A stretch of 64,000 bases of DNA from Sporothrix humicola (taxonomy: Eukaryota > Ascomycota > Sordariomycetes > Ophiostomatales > Ophiostomataceae), in the NCBI GenBank assembly GCA_021396245.1, contig WNYE01000034.1:1-64000 (forward strand). Direction: 5' to 3'. The translations under genes were made by a program, and so were the position numbers. The notes under the pieces are model-generated. The model ran no database searches. It saw nothing but the letters and a program-made list of their open reading frames with translations, and had not been told where the DNA came from. Positions 10,627 through 21,350 of the stretch are shown here, in pieces. How positions within the stretch are numbered: the first letter of the stretch is position 1; each line of letters opens with the position of its first letter.

Positions 10627-11223
10627 CTACCAAAACTTGTACCATCGTTTCGCCGCTTTTGCCTCTGCCTCCAGCCGTGCCTTTTCCTCGAGCGCTGCCG
10701 CCGCCGCCGCACGCTGCTTGGCCTTTTCCCGCTGCCGTATCTCGGCCTGCTTGCGGTCGTACACCTCCACCACCCGCTTCATCTTGGCCACCTCTGCCCG
10801 CCGCGACGCCTGGCACACCTCGAATGCCACGATGCCGCCCGCCACAAACGCGCCCACCGCCCAGTTCGCCGCCTTGGGTATGCTCCCGCCCAGAATGTAC
10901 CGCAGCCCGCCAATTGCTGCGCCGCCGCCGATGCCCGTCAGAAAACCCTGGCGGGCGCACGGCACCTGGTAGACGGTCAAGAAGTCGCTGGCCTTGATGG
11001 ACTTGACGGCGTCCGTGACCGAGGCCCTTTGGGGGCCGGGGGGTGTTTGGCCGGGTTGCCCGGGTGTCTGAGCTGTCGAGGGCTGTGATGGTGCAGGCTG
11101 TGACTCTGTCTGTGACTTTTGGAGGTCCTCCTTTGTTGGCGCCTTGTCAAAGTGCTGTGCGCCCCAGGTGGCCGTCTGGGCCGTTGTCGGCTGCGGCGGC
11201 GCCGGAGTTGCGTCGCCGGCCAT
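10627..11223 (-). CDS. COX20: Cytochrome c oxidase assembly protein COX20
   Basis: Inner-mitochondrial-membrane chaperone that binds Cox2 and presents it for maturation and copper insertion in complex IV assembly. The 198-aa frame has the COX20/FAM36A core: DFLTVYQVPCARQGFLTGIG at about residues 80-99, a first membrane segment continuing into GGLRYILGG, then IPKAANWAVGAFVAGGIVAF as the second. A long charged coiled-coil tail (EVYDRKQAEIRQREKAKQRA) ends in KRWYKFW. The first 75 residues are P/Q/T-rich, longer than the yeast N-terminus. The start ATG is at 11223; no intron. It is divergently transcribed from the POL2 gene. Confidence 0.93.
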   Translation of the reverse strand: MAGDATPAPPQPTTAQTATWGAQHFDKAPTKEDLQKSQTESQPAPSQPSTAQTPGQPGQTPPGPQRASVTDAVKSIKASDFLTVYQVPCARQGFLTGIGGGAAIGGLRYILGGSIPKAANWAVGAFVAGGIVAFEVCQASRRAEVAKMKRVVEVYDRKQAEIRQREKAKQRAAAAAALEEKARLEAEAKAAKRWYKFW

Positions 11224-12252
11224 GGCTGTGTGGGAGGAGGGGGATTGAGGAGGAGAAGAGTTCGGAGATGAGGAAATGTGAAGTCGTCTCTCGGTGGGTG
11301 GTGTTTTCCGTTATGCGCTTGCGAGTGTGACGTTGATCTCGTCGTCCCCTCGGATTCGAGTCGTCTGATTTCTTGAAGTGCAAAATTGAAGAAAATGCCC
11401 CACTCTGCGAACTTCGACGTCAGAAGCAAAGCCGAACAGTCAATTGGAGAGGAAAAGTGAGGGGAGCAATTGGTTGGTCTGTGCGTGGAGAATCCACTAT
11501 TTTCGAGCCCTGCACTTGTCCTTGTCTTTTTTAGGTCTTTGGTTCTTTGCTGACCGCCGAGACCACTTTAACGGGCCGTGGCCGACGCGTTTTTCGTTCA
11601 GGGGGAGCTGGCCGCTGTCTGACAAATTTACAGCGCCGTTCTGGTCGCTAATTAAAAACACCTGTCGCCGTCTCCCTTCTCATTTAGCGCGCGACACGTT
11701 AAAAACGCGTCTTCAGCTACAGGCGGGACACTTCGACGCGTCTCATCTCAATGCTTCCTTCCCTGGTCAGCCCTTTACGCGCAAAGGCGAAAATGGGGAA
11801 GGTGCCGCCCACAATACTGTTCCGTAGAGAGAAACATCGACCAATGTCTCTTTCCCTTTGTAATGCTCTGTAGCTTTTGGCGTCGATTGTTCCTTCCCGT
11901 CTTGTTTGTCTACCATTTTCGGCGTGTTCTGTTTACCCTCCTTTTTCAGACTTCAGACTTCCTCCTCATCCCAGCTCTACATTCCCCATACCTCAACTTC
12001 AAGACATCACGATACCCCCTCCTCGACGACGACATACGACCACGAACCTGCCGAGATTGCAACGGACAGCAGTACGGCCTGCACTGACGACAACTCACTC
12101 TCTTTCTCTTCCTACCTCATCTTGATTGACATCGACATCTTTGTTTATGTCAAGAGAGTAGACTGACGAGGACCACATTGTTCCTCGTCCTCTCTCCTCT
12201 CTCTCTCTCCTCTTTCGCCTCTTCCTATACATCCTCCCCTCTCACACACACA
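11224..12252. other. Divergent promoter region COX20/POL2
   Basis: About 1 kb between two divergent genes. It contains three ACGCGT boxes (separate entry) and related GC-core motifs such as AGCGCGCGAC and TTACGCGCAAAGGCG. From about 11860 it becomes pyrimidine-rich and probably forms the POL2 5' leader. Confidence 0.6.
11585..11741. promoter_or_regulatory. Cluster of three MluI cell-cycle boxes (ACGCGT)
   Basis: ACGCGT occurs at 11585-11590, 11705-11710 and 11736-11741, roughly 510-670 bp before the POL2 start. In yeasts MBF (Mbp1/Swi6 type) binds ACGCGT to drive G1/S expression of replication genes, including DNA polymerase subunits. The GC-core motifs nearby strengthen the case. This is direct sequence observation plus family knowledge; binding in this species is inferred. 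Confidence 0.65.
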
Positions 12253-15200
12253 ATGCCCAACACAACATTACGGCGGCAGCCCCAAAAGGGCTTCCGCAAA
12301 GGCGGCGGCAAAAAGGCCTATCATGGCGGCGGCGCAAAACAAAGAACCTTTACCGCCGGTGGCGGCCGCAACGAAGGCACCTCCGCCGACGAGAAGTGGG
12401 AACGCACACGCCTCGCCCACGCCATTGACGAGAAGATGGGCTTTCCCCGCTACGAGGGCGGCCGCCGGCGCGAGGGCTGGCTCGTCAACGTCGAGCCCAC
12501 GTCCATCGAGGACGACCGGGTCGAAGGCGGCGGCGGCCGGTCCGCCATCGACCTCTACTTTATCGACCTGTACCCCGACGGCAACGAGAACGCCGCGCCC
12601 GACGCTGACGCCACTACATTCAAGGCCACGATCGAGTACGAGCCCTACTTTCTGGTGGCCGTGCGCAAGGGCCACGAGACCGAAGTCGAGGAGTGGTGCA
12701 AGCGGGTACCGGGCGGCGGCGGACTTGTCAAGCGCGTGAAACGTATTGATAAAGAAGACCTGCAGATGCCGAACCACTTGCTGGGCTACCGCCGGACGTT
12801 TCTGGAGCTGCGGTTCGACAATGTCCAGAACCTCATGGCCGTCCGGCGCGACATTATGCCCATTGCCGAGGCCAACAAGAAGGGCATGAACGCCATGGAC
12901 ACGTATGCCGAAGTGGCCGGTGCAGGCACAATCTTGGGCGGTGGTGGAGACGGCAACGGCGACGACGGCTACGGCCATGACCTGTTTGACGACGACTCGC
13001 GCAACGCCCACGCCGACGACCAGGCCCGCCGCACAAACACATCTGTGGCCGAGGCCAGCGACTACATTGTCGACATCCGCGAGTACGACGTGCCCTACCA
13101 CGTCCGTGTCCTTATCGACATGGACATTCGCGTTGCCAAGTGGTACACCGTCGACGTCAAGCACGGCGTCACGACCGTCACCTGCAACGAGGACCGTTTG
13201 GCCATGGCTGATCCTGTCGTCATGGCTTTTGATATCGAGACCACAAAATCGCCGCTCAAGTTCCCCGACGCCACCATTGACCAGGTCATGATGATTTCGT
13301 ACATGATCGACGGCCAGGGTTTCCTCATCACAAACCGCGAGATTGTCTCGGAAGACATTGCCGATTTCGAGTACACGCCCCGTCCCGAGTACCCCGGTCC
13401 CTTTATGATTTTCAACGAGCCCGATGAGAAGGCCTTGCTGGAGCGTTTCTTCCTCCATGTCAAGGAGGCCCGCCCGACTGTCATTGCCACTTACAACGGT
13501 GACTTTTTCGATTGGCCCTTTGTTGAGGCCCGTGCCTCCGCCAACGGCATTGACATGTACCACGAGATTGGCTGGCGCCGTGACAGCGAGGAGCAGTACA
13601 AGTGCGACTACTCTGTCCACATGGACTGTTTCCACTGGGTCAACCGTGACTCCTACCTGCCCCAGGGCAGTCGTGGTCTCAAGGCCGTCACCGTCGCCAA
13701 GCTCGGCTACGACCCAGACGAGCTTGATCCCGAGTTGATGTTGCCGTATGCCCAGGAGCGGCCTCAGACACTGGCAGAGTACTCCGTCTCCGACGCCGTC
13801 GCCACCTACTACCTGTACATGAAATATGTCCACCCCTTCATCTTCTCGCTCTGCACCATTCTGCCCCTGAGTCCCGACGAGGTCCTGCGCAAAGGTACCG
13901 GCACGCTCTGTGAGATGCTGCTCATGGTCCAGGCCTACCAAAAGGAGATTGTGCTGCCCAACAAGCACGTCTCGCCAAAGGAGTCATTTTGGGAGGGCCA
14001 TTTGCTCGACGCCGAGACCTACGTTGGTGGCCACGTCGAAAGTATTGAGGCTGGTGTCTTCCGTGCCGATATTCCGGTCAACTTTGCCGTCGACCCGACC
14101 GCCTGTGACGAGCTCATCAAGGATCTGGACGCCGCCCTCGAGTTCAGTATCACGGTCGAAGAAAAGAAGTCCATGGACGACGTCACCAACTACGACGAGG
14201 TCAAGGCCCAGATTGTTGCACAGCTCGAGCAGTTGAGAGACACACCCAACCGCAGCGAACGCCCACTCATCTACCACTTGGATGTCGCCTCCATGTACCC
14301 CAACATTATGACGACCAACCGTCTGCAGCCCGACTCCATGATCAAGGAGGAAGACTGTGCCACCTGCGATTTCAACCGGCCCGGCAAGACCTGCGATCGC
14401 CGCATGCCCTGGTCCTGGCGTGGTGAGTACATCCCCGCCAAGCGCGACGAGTACAACATGATCCGCCACGCTCTCGAGAACGAGCGCTTCCCCGGTAAAG
14501 GCGCCTATGCCGCGCAAAAGACCCGCTCGTTCCAAGAGTTATCGGCCGACGAGCAGGCCTCGTTGATCCGTAAACGCCTCCAGCTCTACTCCCAAAAGGT
14601 CTACCACAAGATCCACGACTCCAAGACCATCACCCGCGAGGCCATCATCTGCCAGCGCGAGAACCCTTTTTACATCAATACCGTGCGCGACTTCCGTGAC
14701 CGTCGTTATGATTACAAGGGAAAGGCCAAGGTCTGGAAGGGCAAGACCGAAGCGCTCAAGTCGTCCGGTGCTGCTGCTGGAGAGATTGACAATGCCAAAA
14801 AGATGATTGTCCTGTTCGACTCGCTCCAGCTGGCCCACAAGGTCATTCTCAACTCCTTCTACGGCTACGTCATGCGCAAAGGTTCGCGCTGGTACTCGAT
14901 GGAAATGGCCGGTGTCACCTGTTTGACAGGCGCTCACATTATTCAAATGGCCCGTGAGCTTGTCGAGCGTCTCGGCCGTCCGCTCGAGCTGGACACGGAC
15001 GGTATCTGGTGTATGCTTCCCGCCACGTTCCCTGAGAACTTTGCCTTTAAGCTCAAGAACGGCAAGAAGATGACCATCTCGTACCCCTGTGTCATGTTGA
15101 ACCACCTGGTCCACGCCCGCTTCACCAACCACCAGTACCAGACTCTGGTCGACAGCAAGACGTTCCGGTATGAGACGCACAGCGACAACTCCATCTTCTT

Positions 15201-18200
15201 CGAGGTCGACGGCCCCTACAAGGCCATGGTCCTGCCCACGTCCAAGGAGGAGGACAAGAACCTGAAGAAGCGGTACGCCGTCTTCAACGACGACGGCAGT
15301 CTGGCCGAGCTCAAGGGCTTCGAGGTCAAGCGCCGTGGTGAGCTCAAGCTCATCAAGATCTTCCAGCAGCAAATTTTCAAGTTCTTCTTGGACGGCTCCA
15401 CGCTCGCCGAGTGCTACGCCTCCGTCGCCAAGGTCGCCAACCGCTGGCTCGACGTGCTGCACAGCAAGGGATCCACGCTCGCCGACGAAGAGCTCATGGA
15501 GCTCATTTCCGAGAACCGCAGCATGAGCAAGACGCTCGAGGAGTACGGCTCGCAAAAGTCCACATCCATCACCACGGCGCGGCGTCTCGCCGACTTCCTG
15601 GGCGAAGGCATGGTCAAGGACAAGGGCCTCAACTGCAAGTTTATTATTTGCGCCCGTCCACGCAATGCGCCCGTCACAGAGCGTGCCATCCCCGTCGCCA
15701 TCTTCTCGGCCGACGAGCCCACCAAGCGCATGTACCTCAAAAAGTGGCTCAAGGAAGAGCCCCAGGACACGGACCCGCGTGCCCTGCTCGACTGGGACTA
15801 CTACCTGGAACGTTTGGGTTCGGTCATCCAGAAGCTGATTACCATTCCGGCCGCTCTGCAAAAGGTCCGCAACCCTGTGCCGCGTGTTGCTCACCCGGAC
15901 TGGCTGCAGCGCCGCATCAACATCAAGGACGACAAGATGAAGCAGAAGAAGCTGACCGACCTGTTTGGCAAACAAACTTCGTCGGCTGGCCCGCTCGAGG
16001 ACATTACCGGCTCCGGCAACAACTCGCGCCTCACAAACTCGGCCGCTGCCGACATGGAAGACTTTGGATCGCTGGCGGCCGCCAGTCAGAAACTGATCAA
16101 GCCGACCACGACAGCCGGTGCTGTGGCCGAGACGCTGGCGGTTGACGAGGACGGTGCTGATACATCCTCGGCGCCATCACCCACAGCCGCCCAGAAGCGC
16201 AAGTCGCCGCCCGAGAACGAAGAGTCTACCTCGCTCGACCCCTTTTCGGCTCTTCCCAAGGTCGCACCGTCGGCCAGCGAGGACTACATTGCCTTCCTCG
16301 AGTACCAGAAGAAGAAGTGGGCCATCCAGAAGCAGGCACGCATCCGTCGCCGGCACCTGTTTGGCGACCGTGCCGGCAGCGGCGGTGGTGTCCTCCAGCA
16401 AAAGGCCAACAGCATCCAGCAGTCCTTCCAGCAGCGCGCCGAGATCACCTTCCGCAACACTTGGCAGCTGCTGCAGCTCAAGACTACCGACAGCCCCGGT
16501 ATTGTGGCCGCCTATGTCCTCATTGACGCACGCATCCACCACCTCAAGATCAAAGTGCCGCGCCAGGTCTTCCTCAACCTCAAGAGCAAGGACCTGCCCG
16601 ACATTGAGATTCCCGGCTGCGAGGTCGAGCAGGTCAACCACACTCTGCCCAACGGCCACCCGTCTGCCTACCTCTTCAAGCTCACCGTGTCCGAAGAGGT
16701 CTACTTTGCCGAGGCCGAAAAGTTTGCGCTGCTCTTCAACCACCCCAGCGTCGAGGGCGTCTACGAGCGCCAGCTGCCCCTCAACATCCGCGCCCTCCTC
16801 CAGCTCGGCAACCGCTGCACCATTGACCAGTCCCAGCAGGGTGTGCTCGGCAAGGGCCTGGACCAGGGCTTTGATCTGACCGGCTTGATCCGGCCGCCGG
16901 GCACCTTCCGTCCCTACCTCGACCCGTCGTCCATGGCCTACATCCATCTGTCGCACATTACCTCTGGCGAGCGACAGATCTTTGGTCTCTTCTCTAGCAC
17001 AAACTCGCAGGCCCATATTATCGTCTTGCACAAGAACCGCGACAGCGTCCAGGACATGCCCAATGTCGGCAAGCTGTACGGCGACATGCTCGGCCGCCGC
17101 CGTCAAGATGAGGCTGACGCCAAGGCAGGCGCCACCCCTGCTGCTCTGGCTGCTCTGTCGTCTGATGCCGAAAGAGAGGCCGCCCAGCAAGCCGCTGCTG
17201 CCGCATCCACCTGGCGCGACTGCTTCCCCTACCAGGACGCACTCACCGTCAAGGTCGTCCAGGTCACCACGCGCCGCAAGGCCTTCCTCGAGATTGGCGA
17301 CATTGTCAAGAAGATGCGCAAGGAAGAGATTGGCCGCCCCCAGATTCTTGTTGTCCAGTCGTCCCAGCGCAACATGCTCGTCCACGACATTCCGGTGCTC
17401 GGCGAGTTCCCTGTGCTGCCGCTCAAGTACGACCCGCTCGACAGCTCTCTGCCTCCCCTGGGCTGGCAGTCCGTCGTGGCCCGCCGCCTCGTCAGCCACT
17501 ACCTGGCCCTGGGTGCCTGGGTCATGCATCTCGTTGGCCTTGCCCGCTACGGCGACGTCCCCGTCTGCAACCTCGAGCGCGACGACCCGCGCTTCCTCAT
17601 TGACGTCGCCTATGCCCGCCGCCTGCAGAACAACAATGTCGTGCTCTGGTGGTCTGGCAGCCCACGGCCCGACCACGCCGGCTACGAAAAGGACGATGTC
17701 GCCGGACCTCTGGAAACGGTGTCCCTGCCCAAGATCAACAACCCGGGCACGTTTGCCTCGGTCTGCATCGATATCGACGTGCGCAACCTGGCCATCAACA
17801 CCATCCTGACCTCGTCGCTCATCAACGAGCTCGAGGGCGCCGACGCGGCTGTCTCTTTCAACCCAGCCGCCGACGCCGGTGGCGACGATGCCGACGGCGG
17901 CACGTCGTCTCTGTATGCCGAAAACGCCTTCTCGAATGCCAGCATCCTCGTCCTGCGCGAAATGGTCAAGGGCTGGTGGGCCGAGGCCTGCAAGGGCAAC
18001 GCCATGGCCGACCTGGTCGTCAACAACCTGGTGCGCTGGGTCGAGAACCCCGACTCGTTCCTGTACGACCGCGCCCTGCACTACTATGTCCAGATGATGT
18101 CCCGCAAGGCCTTCCAGCAGCTCATGGCCGACTTCCGCCGCGTCGGCTCGCAGGTCATCTTTGCCAGCGCCAACCGCCTGCTGCTCCAGACCACAAAGGC

Positions 18201-19386
18201 CGAGGTCACCAACGCCTTTGCCTACAGCCAGTACATTATCAAGAGCATCAAGAGCCGGCCGCTCTTTAGCTTTATCGAGATGGACATCAAGGAGTACTGG
18301 GACTACCTCGTGTGGTACGACGAGTACAACTACGGCGGCAAGGCGTGCCAGACCATTGGCAGCGGCGAGCTGGTGATGCTTCCCGACGGCACGCAGGCCG
18401 AGGCCGAGCAGCCGCTCGAGACGATTATGCACTGGCAGATGAACACCTTTTTGCCGGTGCGCCTGCAGCCCGTCTTTTCGGACTGGGTCGTTGAGTTTGT
18501 CCAGCTCATGCACGCGCTCAAGCGGCCAGCCGCAGCTGGTGCCCAGGGCAGCCAGCCCCGCCTCACACAGCTGCCACCATCTGTCTTGAGGAATGCCAAC
18601 GGCGACTCGGATGGCAGTGTCGGCAAAGCCCTGCTGGGCCCGGCCTTTGAGCGGCCGCTCAAGAAGGAGATTGCCGGTCTCATCTCGACGCGCAACCGCG
18701 AGATGCTGCACCCCGAGCTGGCCTCGGACTACGACTACCCCGTGCTGCCAGGCACGCTCGTCATGCCGGCCAACAAGGACACTAAGACGTCGTCCTCTAA
18801 AAAGGTGTCGGCGGCAGCAGCCTCGCGCGATCCCATCCTCGAGCTCGTCAAGTCGCTCATGCAGGTCCTTTCCCTCGACAAGAACATTACCATGGAGGCC
18901 CGTCTGCTGCGCAAAGAGCTGCTGGCCCTCTTTGACGTCCGCGAGTTCAGCCGCGACGCCGCATTCCAGAACCCCTCGGAGAGTCTCAAGCTGTCCCAGA
19001 TCAGCTGCGACAACTGCACCACGTCGCGCGATCTCGATCTGTGCAGGGACGAGGACCTGCTGCCCGAGCAGCAGGGCGGCGCCGCAAAACCGTGGGTGTG
19101 CACGTTCTGCCAGGCCGAGTACGACCGCATTGCCCTCGAAGAGCGGCTGGTGGCGGCCGTCGAGGCCGAGGCCATTGCCTGGTCCGTCCAGGACCTCAAG
19201 TGCGGCCGGTGCGGCTCGCTGCGCGTCAACGACTTCATGGACCACTGCACGTGCTCGGGCGAATGGGGCCCGACGGTGCGCCGCGACGAGGTGGTGCGGC
19301 GGCTGCGCGTGTACCAGAACGTGGCGACTTTTTACGGTCTGCGCATGCTGGGCGATGTTGTGAAAGAAGTGTTGGCTGGGCTGTAA
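12253..19386 (+). CDS. POL2: DNA polymerase epsilon catalytic subunit A
   Basis: Leading-strand replicative polymerase with proofreading exonuclease; 2377 aa from the ATG at 12253 (MPNTTLRRQPQKGF), with no intron. An upstream in-frame extension to 12178 is leader-like and not used. Exonuclease: Exo I FDIETT with Asp327/Glu329 and Exo II NGDFFDWPF with Asp420. Polymerase: motif A DVASMYPNIMT (Asp677), motif B NSFYGYVMRKGSRWY, motif C ELDTDGIWC (Asp914, Asp916). A PIP-like KKLTDLFGKQ occurs at about 1236. The inactive exo/pol-like C-terminal half runs from about 1400 to 2200. CysA (CDNC...CTFC, from Cys2252) and CysB (CGRC...CTC, from Cys2317) are the C-terminal metal-binding modules that bind the B subunit. 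All catalytic residues I looked for are present. Likely G1/S regulated through the upstream ACGCGT boxes. Confidence 0.98.
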   Translation: MPNTTLRRQPQKGFRKGGGKKAYHGGGAKQRTFTAGGGRNEGTSADEKWERTRLAHAIDEKMGFPRYEGGRRREGWLVNVEPTSIEDDRVEGGGGRSAIDLYFIDLYPDGNENAAPDADATTFKATIEYEPYFLVAVRKGHETEVEEWCKRVPGGGGLVKRVKRIDKEDLQMPNHLLGYRRTFLELRFDNVQNLMAVRRDIMPIAEANKKGMNAMDTYAEVAGAGTILGGGGDGNGDDGYGHDLFDDDSRNAHADDQARRTNTSVAEASDYIVDIREYDVPYHVRVLIDMDIRVAKWYTVDVKHGVTTVTCNEDRLAMADPVVMAFDIETTKSPLKFPDATIDQVMMISYMIDGQGFLITNREIVSEDIADFEYTPRPEYPGPFMIFNEPDEKALLERFFLHVKEARPTVIATYNGDFFDWPFVEARASANGIDMYHEIGWRRDSEEQYKCDYSVHMDCFHWVNRDSYLPQGSRGLKAVTVAKLGYDPDELDPELMLPYAQERPQTLAEYSVSDAVATYYLYMKYVHPFIFSLCTILPLSPDEVLRKGTGTLCEMLLMVQAYQKEIVLPNKHVSPKESFWEGHLLDAETYVGGHVESIEAGVFRADIPVNFAVDPTACDELIKDLDAALEFSITVEEKKSMDDVTNYDEVKAQIVAQLEQLRDTPNRSERPLIYHLDVASMYPNIMTTNRLQPDSMIKEEDCATCDFNRPGKTCDRRMPWSWRGEYIPAKRDEYNMIRHALENERFPGKGAYAAQKTRSFQELSADEQASLIRKRLQLYSQKVYHKIHDSKTITREAIICQRENPFYINTVRDFRDRRYDYKGKAKVWKGKTEALKSSGAAAGEIDNAKKMIVLFDSLQLAHKVILNSFYGYVMRKGSRWYSMEMAGVTCLTGAHIIQMARELVERLGRPLELDTDGIWCMLPATFPENFAFKLKNGKKMTISYPCVMLNHLVHARFTNHQYQTLVDSKTFRYETHSDNSIFFEVDGPYKAMVLPTSKEEDKNLKKRYAVFNDDGSLAELKGFEVKRRGELKLIKIFQQQIFKFFLDGSTLAECYASVAKVANRWLDVLHSKGSTLADEELMELISENRSMSKTLEEYGSQKSTSITTARRLADFLGEGMVKDKGLNCKFIICARPRNAPVTERAIPVAIFSADEPTKRMYLKKWLKEEPQDTDPRALLDWDYYLERLGSVIQKLITIPAALQKVRNPVPRVAHPDWLQRRINIKDDKMKQKKLTDLFGKQTSSAGPLEDITGSGNNSRLTNSAAADMEDFGSLAAASQKLIKPTTTAGAVAETLAVDEDGADTSSAPSPTAAQKRKSPPENEESTSLDPFSALPKVAPSASEDYIAFLEYQKKKWAIQKQARIRRRHLFGDRAGSGGGVLQQKANSIQQSFQQRAEITFRNTWQLLQLKTTDSPGIVAAYVLIDARIHHLKIKVPRQVFLNLKSKDLPDIEIPGCEVEQVNHTLPNGHPSAYLFKLTVSEEVYFAEAEKFALLFNHPSVEGVYERQLPLNIRALLQLGNRCTIDQSQQGVLGKGLDQGFDLTGLIRPPGTFRPYLDPSSMAYIHLSHITSGERQIFGLFSSTNSQAHIIVLHKNRDSVQDMPNVGKLYGDMLGRRRQDEADAKAGATPAALAALSSDAEREAAQQAAAAASTWRDCFPYQDALTVKVVQVTTRRKAFLEIGDIVKKMRKEEIGRPQILVVQSSQRNMLVHDIPVLGEFPVLPLKYDPLDSSLPPLGWQSVVARRLVSHYLALGAWVMHLVGLARYGDVPVCNLERDDPRFLIDVAYARRLQNNNVVLWWSGSPRPDHAGYEKDDVAGPLETVSLPKINNPGTFASVCIDIDVRNLAINTILTSSLINELEGADAAVSFNPAADAGGDDADGGTSSLYAENAFSNASILVLREMVKGWWAEACKGNAMADLVVNNLVRWVENPDSFLYDRALHYYVQMMSRKAFQQLMADFRRVGSQVIFASANRLLLQTTKAEVTNAFAYSQYIIKSIKSRPLFSFIEMDIKEYWDYLVWYDEYNYGGKACQTIGSGELVMLPDGTQAEAEQPLETIMHWQMNTFLPVRLQPVFSDWVVEFVQLMHALKRPAAAGAQGSQPRLTQLPPSVLRNANGDSDGSVGKALLGPAFERPLKKEIAGLISTRNREMLHPELASDYDYPVLPGTLVMPANKDTKTSSSKKVSAAAASRDPILELVKSLMQVLSLDKNITMEARLLRKELLALFDVREFSRDAAFQNPSESLKLSQISCDNCTTSRDLDLCRDEDLLPEQQGGAAKPWVCTFCQAEYDRIALEERLVAAVEAEAIAWSVQDLKCGRCGSLRVNDFMDHCTCSGEWGPTVRRDEVVRRLRVYQNVATFYGLRMLGDVVKEVLAGL

Positions 19387-19776
19387 TTTGAAAAGGAGGG
19401 AGTGGTGATGCAGATATAATGTGTATATGATGGAAAGGGAAAAGATTGGTTTGCATATGGGTGCCTGCATATGGGTTTCTTTTTACTGTCTGCTTTCTGT
19501 TTTGATTGTTTTCGTTTCTGTTTTGATTTTCCGTTCTCATGGCGTTTGCGTTTGTTTGATATGAAAAAGGGGGGAGCCATCTTGGAATAATGAAGTTTCC
19601 GCACTGCATGATGAAATCACCAGCATAAGCATAAGAAATGAAAGAAATAAAGAAAGTCAAAAAAATGGATGAAGAAATCAAAATACGTGAATACGAAAAA
19701 AAAAGAGAAGAAAGCACAAATACAGGATAACAAAAGACATCCGTGTTGTCATGAAAGCCAAAAAGAAAGTTTCTTA
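19387..19776. other. 3' flank of POL2
   Basis: AT-richer non-coding sequence. TGCATATGGGT is nearly repeated around 19452 and 19467. No gene seen. Confidence 0.4.
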
Positions 19777-19848
19777 TGCCCGCACCTGGGATCGAACCAA
19801 GGACCTCAGCATTACGAGTGCTGCGCTCTACCACTGAGCTATACGGGC
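19777..19848 (-). tRNA. tRNA-Thr (anticodon CGT)
   Basis: On the minus strand a 72-nt cloverleaf: acceptor GCCCGTA pairs with TGCGGGC, discriminator A. The D arm is GCTC-AGTGGTA-GAGC. The anticodon arm CAGCA-CTCGTAA-TGCTG puts CGT at 34-36 (reads ACG, Thr). The T arm is CTTGG-TTCGATC-CCAGG. No intron; CCA is not encoded. A short T5 run downstream on the minus strand (19764-19760) can terminate Pol III. Confidence 0.95.
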
Positions 19849-20660
19849 TTCTCGAATTGTTCCGGAGAACCGAAGCCGTGTGGGCTGATTGATGGAAATT
19901 GTCGGTCCTATTGGAGCTTATACAGGGTTAGCGTGGGGCCATTGACAAAGACGAAATTGACAAAGGCTTTTGGCGGGAACAAAAGATTGCCAACAGTCCT
20001 GGAAACAATGCGCATTGCTTGACGCGAAGAAATAAATAGAAAGATAATCGAAATGATCCGAATTCGTGGAATGCAGGGCCAATGTAATGTCGTTGTATGT
20101 GTTGAGTTGTCACCGCTATGTTGTCGTGTCGAGTTCAGGAACCTGCAAGTTGGATTGAATTTCAACTGGTATTGGCTGTCGCCATGTGAAAGGCTGCGTC
20201 GGCAGGAAGAAGTATCGCAATAGAGTTGGGTGCTTGATGTCGAAAATTGAACATGATGAAGAGGTGCAGAGGAGATGGAAGAAGGAAAAGTGAAAGTAAA
20301 TTTTGAGGTGTTGACGTTCTCAAGGTGGCAAAGGTTCAAAACACTTCAGACGAGGCAAGACCTAAAGGAACTGAACCGGTCCCTACAGTCCATGTTGGAG
20401 TGCCCTATTGTAAACGGAAAGATCGATCATGGAAACTCAAGGTCATTCTTTCCTCAAAATCTATTACCATTTGGCCGTTATTTCCCGTTACTATATCAAA
20501 CAAAAGAAGAAAGACCGACCGCGTCAGCTCTTTGAACAACAAATATGTAAAGAGCGATGAAGAGCGAAAAGCAAAATACAAAAAATTGGTTGGTGCCATG
20601 CAGATCGACTGTGTAGCTATATACTGGCTTAGTGCAATTCGGTTTAACAATTCCCAAACG
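19849..20660. other. Intergenic region between tRNA genes
   Basis: About 0.8 kb of non-coding, AT-richer sequence. The short frames here have no recognisable content. Confidence 0.4.
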
Positions 20661-20732
20661 GGTCCAGTGGCCAAATGGCAAGGCGCTTGGCTACGAACCA
20701 AGAGATTGCAGGTTCGATCCCTGCCTGGATCG
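20661..20732 (+). tRNA. tRNA-Arg (anticodon ACG)
   Basis: 72-nt cloverleaf: acceptor GGTCCAG/CTGGATC (one G-U pair), discriminator G. The D arm is GCC/GGC. The anticodon arm CTTGG-CTACGAA-CCAAG gives ACG (A34 is expected to become inosine, reading CGU/CGC/CGA). The T arm is GCAGG-TTCGATC-CCTGC. No intron. A T8 run follows immediately. Confidence 0.95.
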
Positions 20733-20740
20733 TTTTTTTT
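20733..20740 (+). terminator. Pol III terminator of tRNA-Arg
   Basis: Eight consecutive T residues directly after the tRNA discriminator base, the standard RNA polymerase III stop signal. Confidence 0.85.
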
Positions 20741-21350
20741 GGTCTTAATGCACTTCAATACCACCTCCATAATTATCCTCTTTGGTGTCTTTGCATTTTA
20801 TTGTTTTCTTTTTGTTTTTTTTGTTAGGTTTTTTTTCTTATTCAAAGTCAATCATCAGCTCTAGTTTCAATAAGGTCTTACTTGTACCCTCCATGACACA
20901 CTCCACAGTGTTCGTGCCTGCCTTTTGCAGGCCCCATCAAGCGCTCCTTCCTCGTTGTCAAGGGATTGTGTGTTCCTTCCTAAATAAACTACAGAAAGAA
21001 TTCACATGCCAATCGCCAAACCGCTCTTTCCTCAAAAGTACAATCTCAGGCTTCTGGTTTTCCAGGGGCGCTGTGTCTGTTTTGTCTCATCTTGCATCTC
21101 CTGTGTTTACTTCTTGTCTTCGACAACTCTCATCAATTATGTGCACGACCTTGGGGTGGGCATCTGGCATCCGACATCATCATCGCCAATGCTCTTGTTA
21201 TCTTATTATTGAATCATTATAATCATTATCGTATACATTGCTTCTGGCCTCGCGAAGGGCTTGGGCCGGCTCCCAAGTTCATCTCAAGCCCTACATCGAC
21301 AAACGCACATCAGCCCCCACGTTCCTTCATATCCAGCTGCACGAACGAAT
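20741..21350. other. Upstream region of the F-box gene
   Basis: T-rich then mixed non-coding sequence; probably promoter and leader for the start codon at 21351. No gene seen. Confidence 0.4.

Noticed and set aside
16177..19470. 1097-codon frame antisense to POL2 (and other long antisense frames at 12268-13968, 14539-15975 and 3387-4802)
   Set aside because: GC-rich third positions of the sense gene open antisense frames. The translations are low-complexity V/L/G/D strings with no domain, while the sense frame is unmistakable.
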